Below, one piece after another: positions 28,257-38,000 of a stretch of 50,065 bases of DNA. Made by a program: the position numbers and the translations under genes. Source of the stretch: an uncultured Pseudomonadota bacterium (lineage in GTDB: Bacteria > Pseudomonadota > Gammaproteobacteria > Methylococcales > Methylomonadaceae); contig CAIQWF010000005.1 in the NCBI GenBank assembly GCA_903875455.1, forward strand, positions 1 through 50,065, in the 5' to 3' direction. Every line of letters begins with the position of its first letter. Position 1 is the stretch's first letter. The notes under the pieces were generated by a model. It was not told the DNA's origin. It saw only the letters and a program-made list of their open reading frames with translations, and made no database searches.

Positions 28257-28372
28257 GAAAGGTTTATTTTTGAAACTTTACAGGATAAGCGGGAGTTGAA
28301 TAAAAAAACAGATTCAAGCTTTAAGTTAACGCTTTCATGTTTCACCCGAAGTTTTTTTAGCTTGATTTGCAG

Positions 28373-28406
28373 ACTGCCAGTCCTTAAAAAACTGGCAGTT
28401 TTCAGT
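28373..28406 (+). terminator. Rho-independent terminator between the converging tonB-like and nrdJ genes
   Basis: ACTGCCAG (28373-28380) and CTGGCAGT (28392-28399) form a perfect 8-bp stem with an 11-base loop, followed by TTT, CAG and TTTT. The T-rich side points along the plus strand, so it should stop tonB-like transcripts before they run antisense into nrdJ. Bases 28257-28372 hold nothing else recognisable. Confidence 0.65.
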
Positions 28407-28414
28407 TTTGATGT

Positions 28415-30565
28415 TCAAAATTTCCCGTAATATCCTTCTTTCAACGCATCAAACAAATTCGCCGCAGAGTGAATTTCGCCGTCATACTCAATCTCGTCAT
28501 TGCCTTTAAACTCCACCACTGAACCGTCTTCCAGCGTGAATTGATAAGTAGTATTTTCCAAATCCGACTCTTTTACCAACACACCTTGGAACACCTCAGG
28601 ATTAAACCGGAACGTGGTACAGCCTTTCAAACCTTGCTCATAAGCATATTGATAGATATGTTTGAAATCTTCATACGGATAATCGGTCGGCACATTCGCA
28701 GTTTTGGAAATCGACGAATCAATCCATTTTTGCGCCGCAGCCTGAATATCGACATGCTGTTTCGGCGTAACGTCATCCGCAGCAATAAAATAATCCGGCA
28801 ATTTATGCGCGGGGTCTTCGCTGTAAGGCATCGCTTGCGAATTGACCAAATGTCGATAGGCTAACAACTCAAAAGAATACACATCAATTTTTTCTTTCGA
28901 TTTTTTCCCTTCCCGAATCACGTTGCGGGAATAATGATGGGCAAAACTTGGCTCAATGCCGTTGCTGGCATTATTGGCTAACGACAGCGAAATCGTGCCG
29001 GTCGGGGCAATCGAGCTGTGATGGGTAAAACGCGCACCGGTTTCAATCAACTGTGCGACCAGTTCCGGTTCTTCCTGTGCGATTTTCTGCATATAGCGGC
29101 TGTATTTGGCGTGTAATACTTTTCCCGCAATCAGATCACCAACTTTGTAACCATCAGTAATCATTTCAGGACGTTTATGTAACATTTCACCACTGACAAT
29201 AAACTGCCGCCCCATAATCGGCGCACAACCTTTTTCTTTCGCCAGCTCCAAAGCCACTTTCCAGCCTTCAACTGCCAAGATTTTAGTAACTTCTTCAGTA
29301 AAGCTCAGTGATTTTTCATCACCATATTTCATCCCCAGCATGGTGACAGTAGAGCCTAAGCCCAAATAGCCCATGCCGTGCCGGCGTTTGCTGATAATTT
29401 CATCGCGTTGTTGCGCCAGCGGCAAACCGTTAATTTCCACCACGTTATCCAACATGCGGGTAAAAATCTGCACGGTTTTACGATAAGCGTCCCAGTCAAA
29501 ATAAGCTTCCGAAGTGAATGGCTTTTCGACAAAACGGGTCAGGTTGATAGAACCTAAAAGACAGGAGCCATAAGGCGGCAACGGTTGTTCGCCGCAGGGA
29601 TTGGTGGCGCGGATATTTTCACAAAACCAGTTATTGTTCATTTCATTGACTTTATCAATCAGAATAAAGCCAGGCTCCGCGTAATCGTAAGTGGACGACA
29701 TAATGATGTCCCACAGGCGTTGCGCCGGAATGGTTTTGGTAATCCGGCAGGCCACCAGACCATCGGCATTGGTGATGTAATTTTCCTTGCTGGGTAAATC
29801 CCGCCAAACGATAACGCTGGAATCGTTTAAATCCAGTTTGTCCTGTTGCCATTCTTTTTCTGACAATGGAAAGGACAAGTGCCACTGGGCATTGTTTTTC
29901 ACTGCCTCCATAAATTCGTGCGTAATTAACAGCGACAGGTTAAATTGCCGCAAGCGACCGTTTTCGCGTTTGGCGCGGATAAACTCCACTACATCAGGAT
30001 GGCCAATATCAAAGGTTGCCATTTGAGCACCGCGTCTGCCGCCTGCTGAGGAGACGGTAAAACACATTTTGTCGTAAATATCCATAAACGACAAAGGCCC
30101 GGAAGTATAAGCACCCGCACCGGACACATAAGCATCTTTAGGTCTTAACGTGGAGAATTCATAACCGATACCGCAACCGGCTTTTAAGGTCAGCCCGGCC
30201 TCATGCACTTTATGCAGAATATCGTCCATCGAATCGGCAATGGTGCCGGAAACTGTGCAGTTGATAGTGGAAGTGGCAGGTTTATGGGCTAACGCGCCGG
30301 CATTGGAAGTGATGCGCCCCGCTGGAATTGCCCCGTGCCGCAAGGCCCATAAAAACTCTTTGTACCAATGTTTGCGTTTTTCCTCAGAATCTTCAACCTC
30401 GGATAAAGCTTTGGCAACGCGGCTGTAGGTTGCGTCAATATCTTTATCAACAGGTTGACCGTCTTTGGTTTTCAGGCGGTATTTGGAGTCCCAAATATCA
30501 ATCGAGGCCGGTTGTAAAGGAATGTCGGTAACGGTATTTTTCACGACTTGTAACTGTGCTGGCAT
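28415..30565 (-). CDS. nrdJ: Adenosylcobalamin-dependent ribonucleotide reductase (class II)
   Basis: A 716-residue monomeric-type ribonucleotide reductase that uses a B12-derived thiyl radical, so it needs no NrdB radical subunit and works with or without oxygen. The radical motif NPCGEQPLPPYGSC is intact, with N322, C324 and E326. STINCTVSG supplies one redox cysteine, and PTGTISL and the C-terminal GCTTFRFNP region are typical of NrdJ. The 230-base upstream region (30566-30795) shows neither a cobalamin riboswitch B12 box nor a clear NrdR box. It is monocistronic and convergent with the tonB-like gene. Confidence 0.95.
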   Translation of the reverse strand: MPAQLQVVKNTVTDIPLQPASIDIWDSKYRLKTKDGQPVDKDIDATYSRVAKALSEVEDSEEKRKHWYKEFLWALRHGAIPAGRITSNAGALAHKPATSTINCTVSGTIADSMDDILHKVHEAGLTLKAGCGIGYEFSTLRPKDAYVSGAGAYTSGPLSFMDIYDKMCFTVSSAGGRRGAQMATFDIGHPDVVEFIRAKRENGRLRQFNLSLLITHEFMEAVKNNAQWHLSFPLSEKEWQQDKLDLNDSSVIVWRDLPSKENYITNADGLVACRITKTIPAQRLWDIIMSSTYDYAEPGFILIDKVNEMNNNWFCENIRATNPCGEQPLPPYGSCLLGSINLTRFVEKPFTSEAYFDWDAYRKTVQIFTRMLDNVVEINGLPLAQQRDEIISKRRHGMGYLGLGSTVTMLGMKYGDEKSLSFTEEVTKILAVEGWKVALELAKEKGCAPIMGRQFIVSGEMLHKRPEMITDGYKVGDLIAGKVLHAKYSRYMQKIAQEEPELVAQLIETGARFTHHSSIAPTGTISLSLANNASNGIEPSFAHHYSRNVIREGKKSKEKIDVYSFELLAYRHLVNSQAMPYSEDPAHKLPDYFIAADDVTPKQHVDIQAAAQKWIDSSISKTANVPTDYPYEDFKHIYQYAYEQGLKGCTTFRFNPEVFQGVLVKESDLENTTYQFTLEDGSVVEFKGNDEIEYDGEIHSAANLFDALKEGYYGKF

Positions 30566-30795
30566 TGCTGTTTTTTCCTGACTTTAGAAGGTCTGCTGAG
30601 TGTCTTTAAACACGAAAGGCCGCGAATTCTACAGCAACAGCTAATACACTTCTAGCGCCTGCAAGGCTATTTCTTGCAAAGGACAATACAATCAAATAGT
30701 TACAGTGATAATAAAAATATATTTAAAAATCAATCTGTTATGAATTTCATTTGCAGAAATCTTCGCTATATCAAGCGATAGCGGGCGGGCGATTT

Positions 30796-31218
30796 TTAAA
30801 AAGGCTTCACCACCGCCAGAATAATAATTCCCACCAAAAACAGCACCGGCACTTCATTCATCCAGCGATAAAAAACATGACTGCGCTGGTTGCGGTCATA
30901 TTTAAAATCCAGCAGCCAAACGTAGCAAAAATAATGGTAAACCACCATTAACGCCAGCAATGTCATTTTGACGTGTAACCAACCTGCATGACCGTAAATC
31001 GCCCAGGCATAATCGGCTAACATCCAGATGCCAAAGATAAACGTCACAATCATTCCGGGCGTCATAATCCCGAAAAACAGTTTCCGCTCCATGACTTTAA
31101 AGCGCTCGTTGCTGATTTCGTCCTCACTCATGGCGTGATAAACATATAATCGCGGCAGATAAAACAGTCCGGCGAACCATGTCACCATAAAAATCAAATG
31201 TAAAGCTTTTAACCACAT
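30796..31218 (-). CDS. hemJ: Protoporphyrinogen oxidase HemJ
   Basis: A 140-residue inner-membrane protein with four hydrophobic segments that oxidises protoporphyrinogen IX in heme synthesis, replacing HemG or HemY. The start MWLKALHLIF and the FAGLFYLPRLYVYHA segment carry the conserved His and Arg, and the end RWMNEVPVLFLV...VVKPF is characteristic of HemJ rather than CopD. Its start codon overlaps the stop of the thioredoxin-like gene upstream, so the two are co-translated. Confidence 0.9.
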   Translation of the reverse strand: MWLKALHLIFMVTWFAGLFYLPRLYVYHAMSEDEISNERFKVMERKLFFGIMTPGMIVTFIFGIWMLADYAWAIYGHAGWLHVKMTLLALMVVYHYFCYVWLLDFKYDRNQRSHVFYRWMNEVPVLFLVGIIILAVVKPF

Positions 31219-31763
31219 CAGGCGGCTCCTTGTAAAAGTTGTTGTAAACGTTGTTTCATCTCTTCCATTTCAAACAGGCCGATTTTGCTAAACACAATTT
31301 GTCCGGCCTGATTGATTAAAAAGGTAGTCGGGGTGAATTCAATTTTGCCAAAAGCCAGCGCGTGTTCAGCGCGTAAATCCAGGGCGACATGATAAGGAAT
31401 CTGTTTCGCCTGCGTCATTTCCAGCACATGATTGGGCGGGTCGTAAGCCATCGCAACGGCGATAATCTCCAAACCTTTGGCGTGAAATTGTTGATATAAA
31501 TCAGTGAAATCTGATACTTCTTTCACGCAGCTGGGACAGTCTGTGGCCCAGAATGTCACCAGCACCGGTTTGCCGCGCAGATTTTTCAAGGTAAGTTTTT
31601 CGCCGTGAAGGGTTACAAAAGTAACGTCCGGTGCCGGCATAATCCGCTGCGGTTTCCAAACCACACTGGCAATGCTGGCGAGCAGAATTAACCCGGAAAA
31701 AAGGATTAAGGCATATTTCCAGATTTTGCTGATTGAAAAGAAAGCGGGAGTGTTTTCCGTCAT
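31218..31763 (-). CDS. TlpA/ResA-like membrane-anchored thioredoxin
   Basis: A 181-residue protein with one N-terminal membrane anchor (about residues 14-36) and a periplasmic thioredoxin-fold domain. The redox motif is C76-P-S-C79 in FWATDCPSC and the cis-proline motif is EFTPTTFL. TlpA-type proteins reduce periplasmic disulfides, for example in cytochrome c maturation or metal-centre assembly. Overlap with hemJ suggests a link to heme or cytochrome assembly. It is divergent from serA, with a 123-base shared promoter region. Confidence 0.88.
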   Translation of the reverse strand: MTENTPAFFSISKIWKYALILFSGLILLASIASVVWKPQRIMPAPDVTFVTLHGEKLTLKNLRGKPVLVTFWATDCPSCVKEVSDFTDLYQQFHAKGLEIIAVAMAYDPPNHVLEMTQAKQIPYHVALDLRAEHALAFGKIEFTPTTFLINQAGQIVFSKIGLFEMEEMKQRLQQLLQGAA

Positions 31764-31776
31764 GCGCTGAAGTGTT

Positions 31777-31804
31777 TTGTAGTTTTTGGCCTCGTGATTA
31801 TAAC
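31777..31804 (+). promoter_or_regulatory. Candidate sigma70 promoter for serA
   Basis: TTGTAG (31777-31782) and TATAAC (31799-31804) are separated by 16 bases in the divergent spacer between the tlpA-like gene and serA. Both hexamers deviate from consensus. serA starts 83 bases downstream with AAGGAA at 31873-31878. Confidence 0.35.
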
Positions 31805-31886
31805 AAAGCTGGTAAAATGCTCACTTCTAAATGCCAAAGCGTGTACAGCATTGTCATCACAACAACGAAAGCAAGGAAAAACATAA

Positions 31887-33053
31887 ATGTTTAATATTTT
31901 GACCTACAACAATATCTCTTCAGCCGGACTGGACAGGCTTCCGAGTGAGCGATATGCCGTTTCATCACAACAGAATAACCCTGATGCCATTTTGCTGCGC
32001 TCTTTCAAACTGCATGGCGTAGCGATTCCTGATTCAGTGAAAGCGGTTGGCCGTGCGGGAGCGGGGGTTAATAATATTCCGGTGGAAGAATATACCAAGC
32101 GCGGCATTCCGGTCTTTAATGCCCCCGGTGCCAACTCAAACGCGGTTGCGGAACTGGTTATCGCCGGTATGTTATTGGCTTCGAGACATATTCCAGCGGC
32201 GTTAAGCTATGTCAGCAAGCTGGAAGGCGATGCTGAAAGCATGAATACGCAGGTTGAAAAAGATAAAAAGGATTTCGCCGGTTTTGAAATTGCCGGAAAA
32301 ACGCTGGGCGTGTTGGGATTGGGAGCAATCGGGGTCAGGATCACCAATGCAGCGGCGGCATTAGGTTTAAATATTATCGGCTTTGATCCGTTTATTTCTC
32401 TGCAAAGCGCATGGAAACTCAATTCTTCTACCATTCCTGCAACCGATATAGATGATTTAGTATCGGGTTCTGATTTTATCACTCTGCATATTCCATTAAA
32501 CGATAAAACCAAAAACACTATCAACAAAGAACGCATTGCCAAAATGAAAAAAGGCGCAACCTTGCTGAATTTCTCCCGTGCCGGTGTGGTGGATGAAGCG
32601 GCTGTCGTTGAAGCTTTGGATTCAGGCGCGTTACATGCTTACGTTTGTGATTTTCCCTCACCTGCATTAGTTAATCATCCTCGCGCTGTAGCTTTACCGC
32701 ATTTGGGCGCTTCAACTGAAGAAGCGGAAGACAATTGCGCGGCGATGGTGGCAGACCAGATTCGTGAATTTCTGGAGCAAGGGATTATCCGCAATGCGGT
32801 TAATTTTCCTGAAGTGGTTGTGCCGATGGATGAAGAAGGAACGCGGGTTGTGATTGCCAATCAAAACGTTCCTGGCGTAGTCGGGCATGTTTCTTCGGTA
32901 TTAGGCGATGCCGGAATTAACATCATTGACCTGACCAATAAATCACGCGGAGATTATGCTTACACATTGATTGACGTAAACGGCGATGTCCCGGCACAAG
33001 TGCTGGAAAACCTGCGCAAAGTTGACGGTGTATTGTCAGTGCGGGTAATTTAA
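31887..33053 (+). CDS. serA: D-3-phosphoglycerate dehydrogenase
   Basis: A 388-residue NAD-dependent enzyme that oxidises 3-phosphoglycerate, the first step of serine synthesis. It has the NAD-binding VLGLGAIGVRI loop, the FSRAGVVDE substrate segment, the catalytic LPHLGASTEEAE region and a C-terminal ACT domain (NVPGVVGHVSSVLGDAGINI) of the kind that gives serine feedback control. Slightly shorter than the E. coli enzyme but complete. AAGGAA eight bases before ATG 31887 is the ribosome-binding site. serB follows, separated by a perfect palindrome. Confidence 0.95.
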   Translation: MFNILTYNNISSAGLDRLPSERYAVSSQQNNPDAILLRSFKLHGVAIPDSVKAVGRAGAGVNNIPVEEYTKRGIPVFNAPGANSNAVAELVIAGMLLASRHIPAALSYVSKLEGDAESMNTQVEKDKKDFAGFEIAGKTLGVLGLGAIGVRITNAAAALGLNIIGFDPFISLQSAWKLNSSTIPATDIDDLVSGSDFITLHIPLNDKTKNTINKERIAKMKKGATLLNFSRAGVVDEAAVVEALDSGALHAYVCDFPSPALVNHPRAVALPHLGASTEEAEDNCAAMVADQIREFLEQGIIRNAVNFPEVVVPMDEEGTRVVIANQNVPGVVGHVSSVLGDAGINIIDLTNKSRGDYAYTLIDVNGDVPAQVLENLRKVDGVLSVRVI

Positions 33054-33062
33054 GATTGTTTC

Positions 33063-33095
33063 GGAGTACAAAACATGTTTTGTACTCCCTCTTTT
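33063..33095 (+). terminator. Perfect 26-bp palindrome between serA and serB (terminator or attenuator)
   Basis: Bases 33063-33076 and onward to 33088 read as a perfect 13+13 palindrome (GGAGTACAAAACA and its complement). As RNA it makes a very stable hairpin ten bases after the serA stop; CCTCTTTT follows, a moderate U-rich tail. It lies 18 bases before serB, so it would reduce read-through from serA to serB. A dimeric-protein operator is the alternative. Confidence 0.6.
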
Positions 33096-33105
33096 GAGAA
33101 GTCTA

Positions 33106-33747
33106 ATGAGTTTTGAAATTGTTTGTTTTGATTGCGACAGTACCTTAAGCAAAATCGAAGGTATAGACGAGTGTGCTAAACGAGTAGGTTTGGGTGCAGA
33201 AATGGCTAAACTCACCGATGCCGCAATGAATGGCGAGTTGCCTCTGGAAGCCGTGTATCAAAAACGGCTGGAATTAATTCGCCCCGACCGGTCGGCTATC
33301 GAAGAAATCGCCGCTTTGTACATTAGCCAAATCGTGGATGGCGCAGCAGAAGTATTTCAGACTTTGCAACAACAACAAAAACAGGTGCATATTATCAGCG
33401 GCGGCCTGCGGCAGGCGATTTTACCGTTAGCACGGTTTTTGAATCTGCCCGAAAGCCAGGTTCACGCGGTGGATATTTATTTTAATGACGACGGCAGTTA
33501 TCAGGACTTTGACCGCCAATCTCCGTTGGCCAGAAATGGCGGTAAAGCTGTCATTTGTCAGGCTGTCAGTGCAGAACCTGACAAAGTAGTGATGGTAGGC
33601 GATGGCAAAACCGATTTAGAAGCCCAGCAGGTCGGGGTAAAAGTCATTGGTTTTGGCGGCGTGGTGGCGCGTGAAATTGTGGCAAAAAATGCTGATTTTT
33701 ACACCTGTCAGCCTTCGTTAGTTTCGGTTTTAACCCATATTTTATGA
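33106..33747 (+). CDS. serB: Phosphoserine phosphatase, SerB-type HAD phosphatase
   Basis: A 213-residue HAD-superfamily phosphatase catalysing the last step of serine synthesis. The catalytic FDCDST motif carries Asp9 and Asp11, IISGGLRQAI is motif II, and MVGDGKTDLEA is the Mg2+-binding motif. The cap region GELPLEAVYQKRLELI is typical of phosphoserine phosphatases. It lacks the N-terminal ACT-like extension of E. coli SerB. ATG 33106 is chosen over TTG 33094. Location after serA supports the assignment. Confidence 0.9.
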   Translation: MSFEIVCFDCDSTLSKIEGIDECAKRVGLGAEMAKLTDAAMNGELPLEAVYQKRLELIRPDRSAIEEIAALYISQIVDGAAEVFQTLQQQQKQVHIISGGLRQAILPLARFLNLPESQVHAVDIYFNDDGSYQDFDRQSPLARNGGKAVICQAVSAEPDKVVMVGDGKTDLEAQQVGVKVIGFGGVVAREIVAKNADFYTCQPSLVSVLTHIL

Positions 33748-33784
33748 TGCTTGGTATGAATATTTTTTCCAGAGGTAATTTTTG

Positions 33785-34894
33785 ATGACAGATAAAAACT
33801 CGCATATTCTGATTGTTGATGACAACCCTGAAAATATCCGGGTACTGGGCACGGTATTACGGCAGCAAAACTATCGGGTTACCATAGCCCAAAGTGGAGA
33901 AATGGCTCTGAAAGCGGCTGAAGAACACGTTCCTGACCTGATTTTGCTGGATATTATGATGCCCGGCATGAGCGGATTTGAGGTTTGCCAGACTCTAAAA
34001 GCCAACCCGAAAACCCAGGATACCGAGGTTATTTTTGTCACAGCTGCCATTGCCCGCACTGATGAGTTAAAAGGTTTGTCGCTGGGAGCGGTGGATTATA
34101 TTCACAAACCGTTTTCGATTCCTGTGGTTCAGGCCAAGGTCGCTTTGCATCTGGAGCGGGTGCGTAGCAAACATGAATTACAGTTAAAAAATGCGGCCCT
34201 GGAGGAAAATGCCAACCTGCGCGAGCATATTGAGCGCATTACCCGTCATGATTTAAAAAACCCGCTGAATGCGTTGCTAGGCTACCCGCAATTAATGTTG
34301 CTAGACAACAACCTGACTGAAACTCAGCGCGGTTATCTGGAAAAAATGCTCACGGCAGGCAGTGAAATGCTGAACATGATTAATAACTCTCTGGATCTGT
34401 TTAAAATGGAAACCGGACGTTATCAATATCGCCCTGAACAGGTCGATATGGTGACAATCATCAAACGTGTGGTTAGGGATTTGCACATGCTGACCAACGG
34501 ATATGGGATAACAATAAAAATTCTGGTGGAAGGGGAAGAAGACAATGACGACAAATCCTTTCTTATGCTGGCCAAACAAAATTTATCTTATTCCTTGTTT
34601 GCCAATTTAATCCGCAATGCCATTGAAGCCTGCTCTGCCGGAAATACCGTGACTATTGCCATGAGCTCCTGTGACAATCAGATGTTGATTAGCATCAGCA
34701 ATCCGGGCACTGTGCCGGAAAACATCCGGGAAACTTTTTTTGAAAAATACAGTACCGCAGGTAAGGTTCATGGCACGGGGCTTGGCACTTATTCTGCAAA
34801 ATTGATGACCGAAGTTCAAAAAGGCAGCATTGCCATGACAACAAATGCTCAGGAAACCACTATTACGGTAAAGTTACCTAAGGAACTACAGTAA
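33785..34894 (+). CDS. Receiver-histidine kinase (REC-HisKA-HATPase) protein
   Basis: A 369-residue soluble signalling protein. Residues 1-125 are a receiver domain with the acidic pair D12-D13, phospho-acceptor D56 in LLDIMMPG and the FVTAA and HKPF conserved positions. A short coiled coil leads to a HisKA helix with H155 in ITRHDLKNPLNALLG and an ATPase domain with the N-box NLIRNAIEA and G2 box GTGLGTYSAK. The G1 box is weak (ISNPGTVPE, no Asp), so ATP binding needs checking. It has no membrane segment or sensor, so it probably takes phosphate from another kinase and relays it; the hybrid kinases downstream are candidates. AGAGG upstream of ATG 33785 is the ribosome-binding site. Confidence 0.88.
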   Translation: MTDKNSHILIVDDNPENIRVLGTVLRQQNYRVTIAQSGEMALKAAEEHVPDLILLDIMMPGMSGFEVCQTLKANPKTQDTEVIFVTAAIARTDELKGLSLGAVDYIHKPFSIPVVQAKVALHLERVRSKHELQLKNAALEENANLREHIERITRHDLKNPLNALLGYPQLMLLDNNLTETQRGYLEKMLTAGSEMLNMINNSLDLFKMETGRYQYRPEQVDMVTIIKRVVRDLHMLTNGYGITIKILVEGEEDNDDKSFLMLAKQNLSYSLFANLIRNAIEACSAGNTVTIAMSSCDNQMLISISNPGTVPENIRETFFEKYSTAGKVHGTGLGTYSAKLMTEVQKGSIAMTTNAQETTITVKLPKELQ

Positions 34895-34972
34895 GTTTAA
34901 AATCGAAAACTATAATTTAAGAATATGGTCAGCAATAACATCCCTAAATCCTTTCGTGGCAAGCCCTTCCAG

Positions 34973-35008
34973 CTACAACACCTTTCGGCAAGCTCAGGAG
35001 GAAGGGGC
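34973..35008. repeat. Hairpin-forming intergenic element
   Basis: GCCCTTCC (34973-34980) pairs with GGAAGGGGC (35000-35008), enclosing a 19-base loop containing CTTTCGGCAAGCTCAGG, a word often seen in dispersed intergenic repeats. It sits in the 188-base spacer before the 1214-residue kinase. The rest of the spacer shows no clear promoter. Confidence 0.35.
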
Positions 35009-35082
35009 AAAAAAACAGGGAAGTTATTTTTAGCCATCTTCTAAGTTACGCTTCGGAACCTGACAGCACAAAGCTAAAAATT

Positions 35083-38000
35083 ATGAGAAACTCACTGTTT
35101 ATTTTGCTGTTAGCGTTTTTATTTGGCTTCAGTCCATTCAGTCATGGTAATGACAAACCATTGATTGTCGGTAGTGAACAGGATTATCCGCCATTTGCAT
35201 TGGGCCTGACCGATGCCGAGGCTGATGGTTTTACTGTCGAATTATGGCGGGCTGTAGCAGCAGAAAGCCATCTTTCCTCGACCATTCGGGTCTTGCCCTT
35301 TCACGATGTTCTAAAAGAGTTTAAAGCTGGAAAAATTGATGTGCTGATTAATCTGGCACAATCTGACGAACGCCGGCAATTTTCTGACTTTACCGTCCCG
35401 CATGTGATTGTCAACGGCGCTATTTTTGTCCGCAATAGTGAGAACAGGATTAATTCAGAGGCAGATTTGAACGATAAAAGCATTATCGTTTTGAATGGTG
35501 ATTTAGCTCACGATTACGCTTTGTCGAAAGGCTGGAAAAAGCAGTTAATCCTGGTTGATACCGCTGATAAAGGTTTTCGGTTGCTGGCAGCCGGCCAGAG
35601 CGATGCGCTGTTGCTTAGCAAGCTGGCAGGAAAGCAAACTCTGGAAAAACTAAAGATTAAAAACATCAAAATGCTGCCGGTCAAGGTCGGATTTGCACAG
35701 AAATTTTCCTTTGCGGTACATAAAGGCAATGCCGAACTGCTGGCTAAAATCAACGAAGGTTTGGCATTGACCAAAGCCAATGGCATTTATGACAGACTGT
35801 ATGAAAAATGGTTTGGTATTTATGAGGAAAAAGCCTTACTGCCGCTGCTAATAAAATATCTTACCCCGATTGTCGCTGTTTTTCTGCTCAGCCTTGGCAT
35901 TATTTTTTACCGCCGCAGTGTTGAAGGGCGGCGCATGGAGCAGGAGTTGCGCGATAACCAGGCTTTTATCACCAGCATTCTTGATTCTTTAACAGCCCAT
36001 ATTGCGGTTGTGGACCCGAACGGGATTATTATTGCCGTCAACCACGGCTGGAAACAGTTTGCCGAAGAAAATAATTTGCCAAAAGACTGCGACTATATGG
36101 TGGGCCGAAGTTACTTTGAGCAGTGTCAAAAAGCCTTTGATGACTGGCATCTTGAAGAGGCTGTCACTGTGCAATACGGAATTATGGCAGTGTTGGCAGG
36201 AACCCGTGTTTTTTTTGAGATGGAGTATCCCTGTCATTCCGCGACAGAACAACGCTGGTTTTACATGCGGGTTACGCCGTTAAAAAATACCCAGCAGGGC
36301 GTGGTTATCAGTCACGAAAATATCACCCAACGAAAACTGACCGAACAGGCGGTGCTCAGGGAAAGCGAAAAAAACCTGGCGCTGCTGCACAATGCCAGTG
36401 ACGGCATTCATATCCTCGATACCGAAGGCAATATCATCGAGATCAGTGATTCATTCTGCGCTATGTTGGGTTATCAGCGTGATGAAATGATTGGCATGAA
36501 TGTAACTGAATGGGATGTCAACTTTGCGCCTGATGAATGTAGACGATTGGTCAAGCAACAGTTTGCAAACCCTCAGCGTTCAGTGTTCGAGACCCGGCAT
36601 CGCTGTAAAGATGGTAGCGTCATTCAGGTGGAAGTAAGCGGCTTTCGAGTTGAACTGGAAGGCAGGCTGGTATTGTTTAACTCCTCACGCGACATCAGCA
36701 GACGCAAACAGGCAGAACAGTACGAGCAATTTCGCAATCATATCCTGATACTATTGGCGGGTGATAATGAACTTCGCTACATTCTTGAAGAAATTGTGCA
36801 AGGTGTGGAGCATTTCAATCCGGCGATGCTTTGCAGCGTTCTGCTGCTGGATAGGGAAGGTAAGCATTTAATTGACGGTGTCGCGCCCAGTCTGCCGGAT
36901 TTTTATAATGCCGCAGTGAACGGCATTGAAATCGGCATCGGCGTAGGTTCCTGCGGAACAGCGGCTTTTACCGGAGAGCACGTTATTGTTGAAGACATTT
37001 CCTCTCATCCGTATTGGACTCCCTATAAACAACTTGCCGCCAAAGCCCGGCTGGGCTCATGCTGGTCGCAGCCGATTCTATCCTCTTCACATCAGGTGCT
37101 CGGTACTTTTGCCATCTATCATCATCAACCGCACACCCCGGAAAAATCGGACATTGACTTTATTGAACAGTTAGCCCGCCTGACCAGCATTGCCATAGAA
37201 CGCAAACAGGCGGAAGCAGAATTGCGGCGTACCAAAGAAATGGCAATTGCCGCCAGCCATGCCAAATCCGAATTTCTTGCCAACATGAGCCATGAAATCC
37301 GTACCCCGATGAATGCGATTTTAGGGTTTAGCGAAATTTTGAATAACCTGATTACCGATGCCACCCAGCGTTATTATCTGGATGCCATTCATCGCAGCGG
37401 CAAAACCTTGTTGCAGTTGATTAATGACATTCTGGATTTGTCCAAAATTGAGGCCGGAAAATTCACCCTGCAATATAGCCCGGTTTCCCTCAGAACTTTG
37501 CTGGATGATGTGAGCATTATTTTTTCACAAAAAGCGGCTGATAAAAATCTTGCGTTTTCGGTGTTAATCGATGAAAACCTGCCCGATACTTTGCTGCTGG
37601 ATGAAATCCGGGTGCGGCAGGTGTTATTAAATCTGCTTGGCAACGCCTTTAAGTTCACTGAGAAAGGTTTTGTGACAATCAAGGTCGCGGTCAGCTTTAG
37701 CGTTCCTGATAAAGAAGTTAATTTGCAGATTGATGTGTGTGATAGCGGCACAGGAATTCCCAAAGAACAGCAGGAAAAAATTTTTGCCGCCTTTACCCAG
37801 CAGGACAATCAAAGTCTCGAATATGGCGGCACAGGCTTGGGCTTGACGATTTGCCGGCGGCTGATGGAATTAATGCACGGTCATATCAGTGTTGAAAGCG
37901 AAGTGGGCAAAGGCAGTTGTTTTACCTTAACTTTAAACGCGATTGAAATTGGGCATAGCCAGTCAAAAATCGTCAGCCAGTCTTTGCCCGCTTTGAATTT

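Noticed and set aside
30566-30795. Possible cobalamin riboswitch upstream of nrdJ
   Set aside because: No B12-box-like core or paired arms were found by eye; only small inverted repeats are present.
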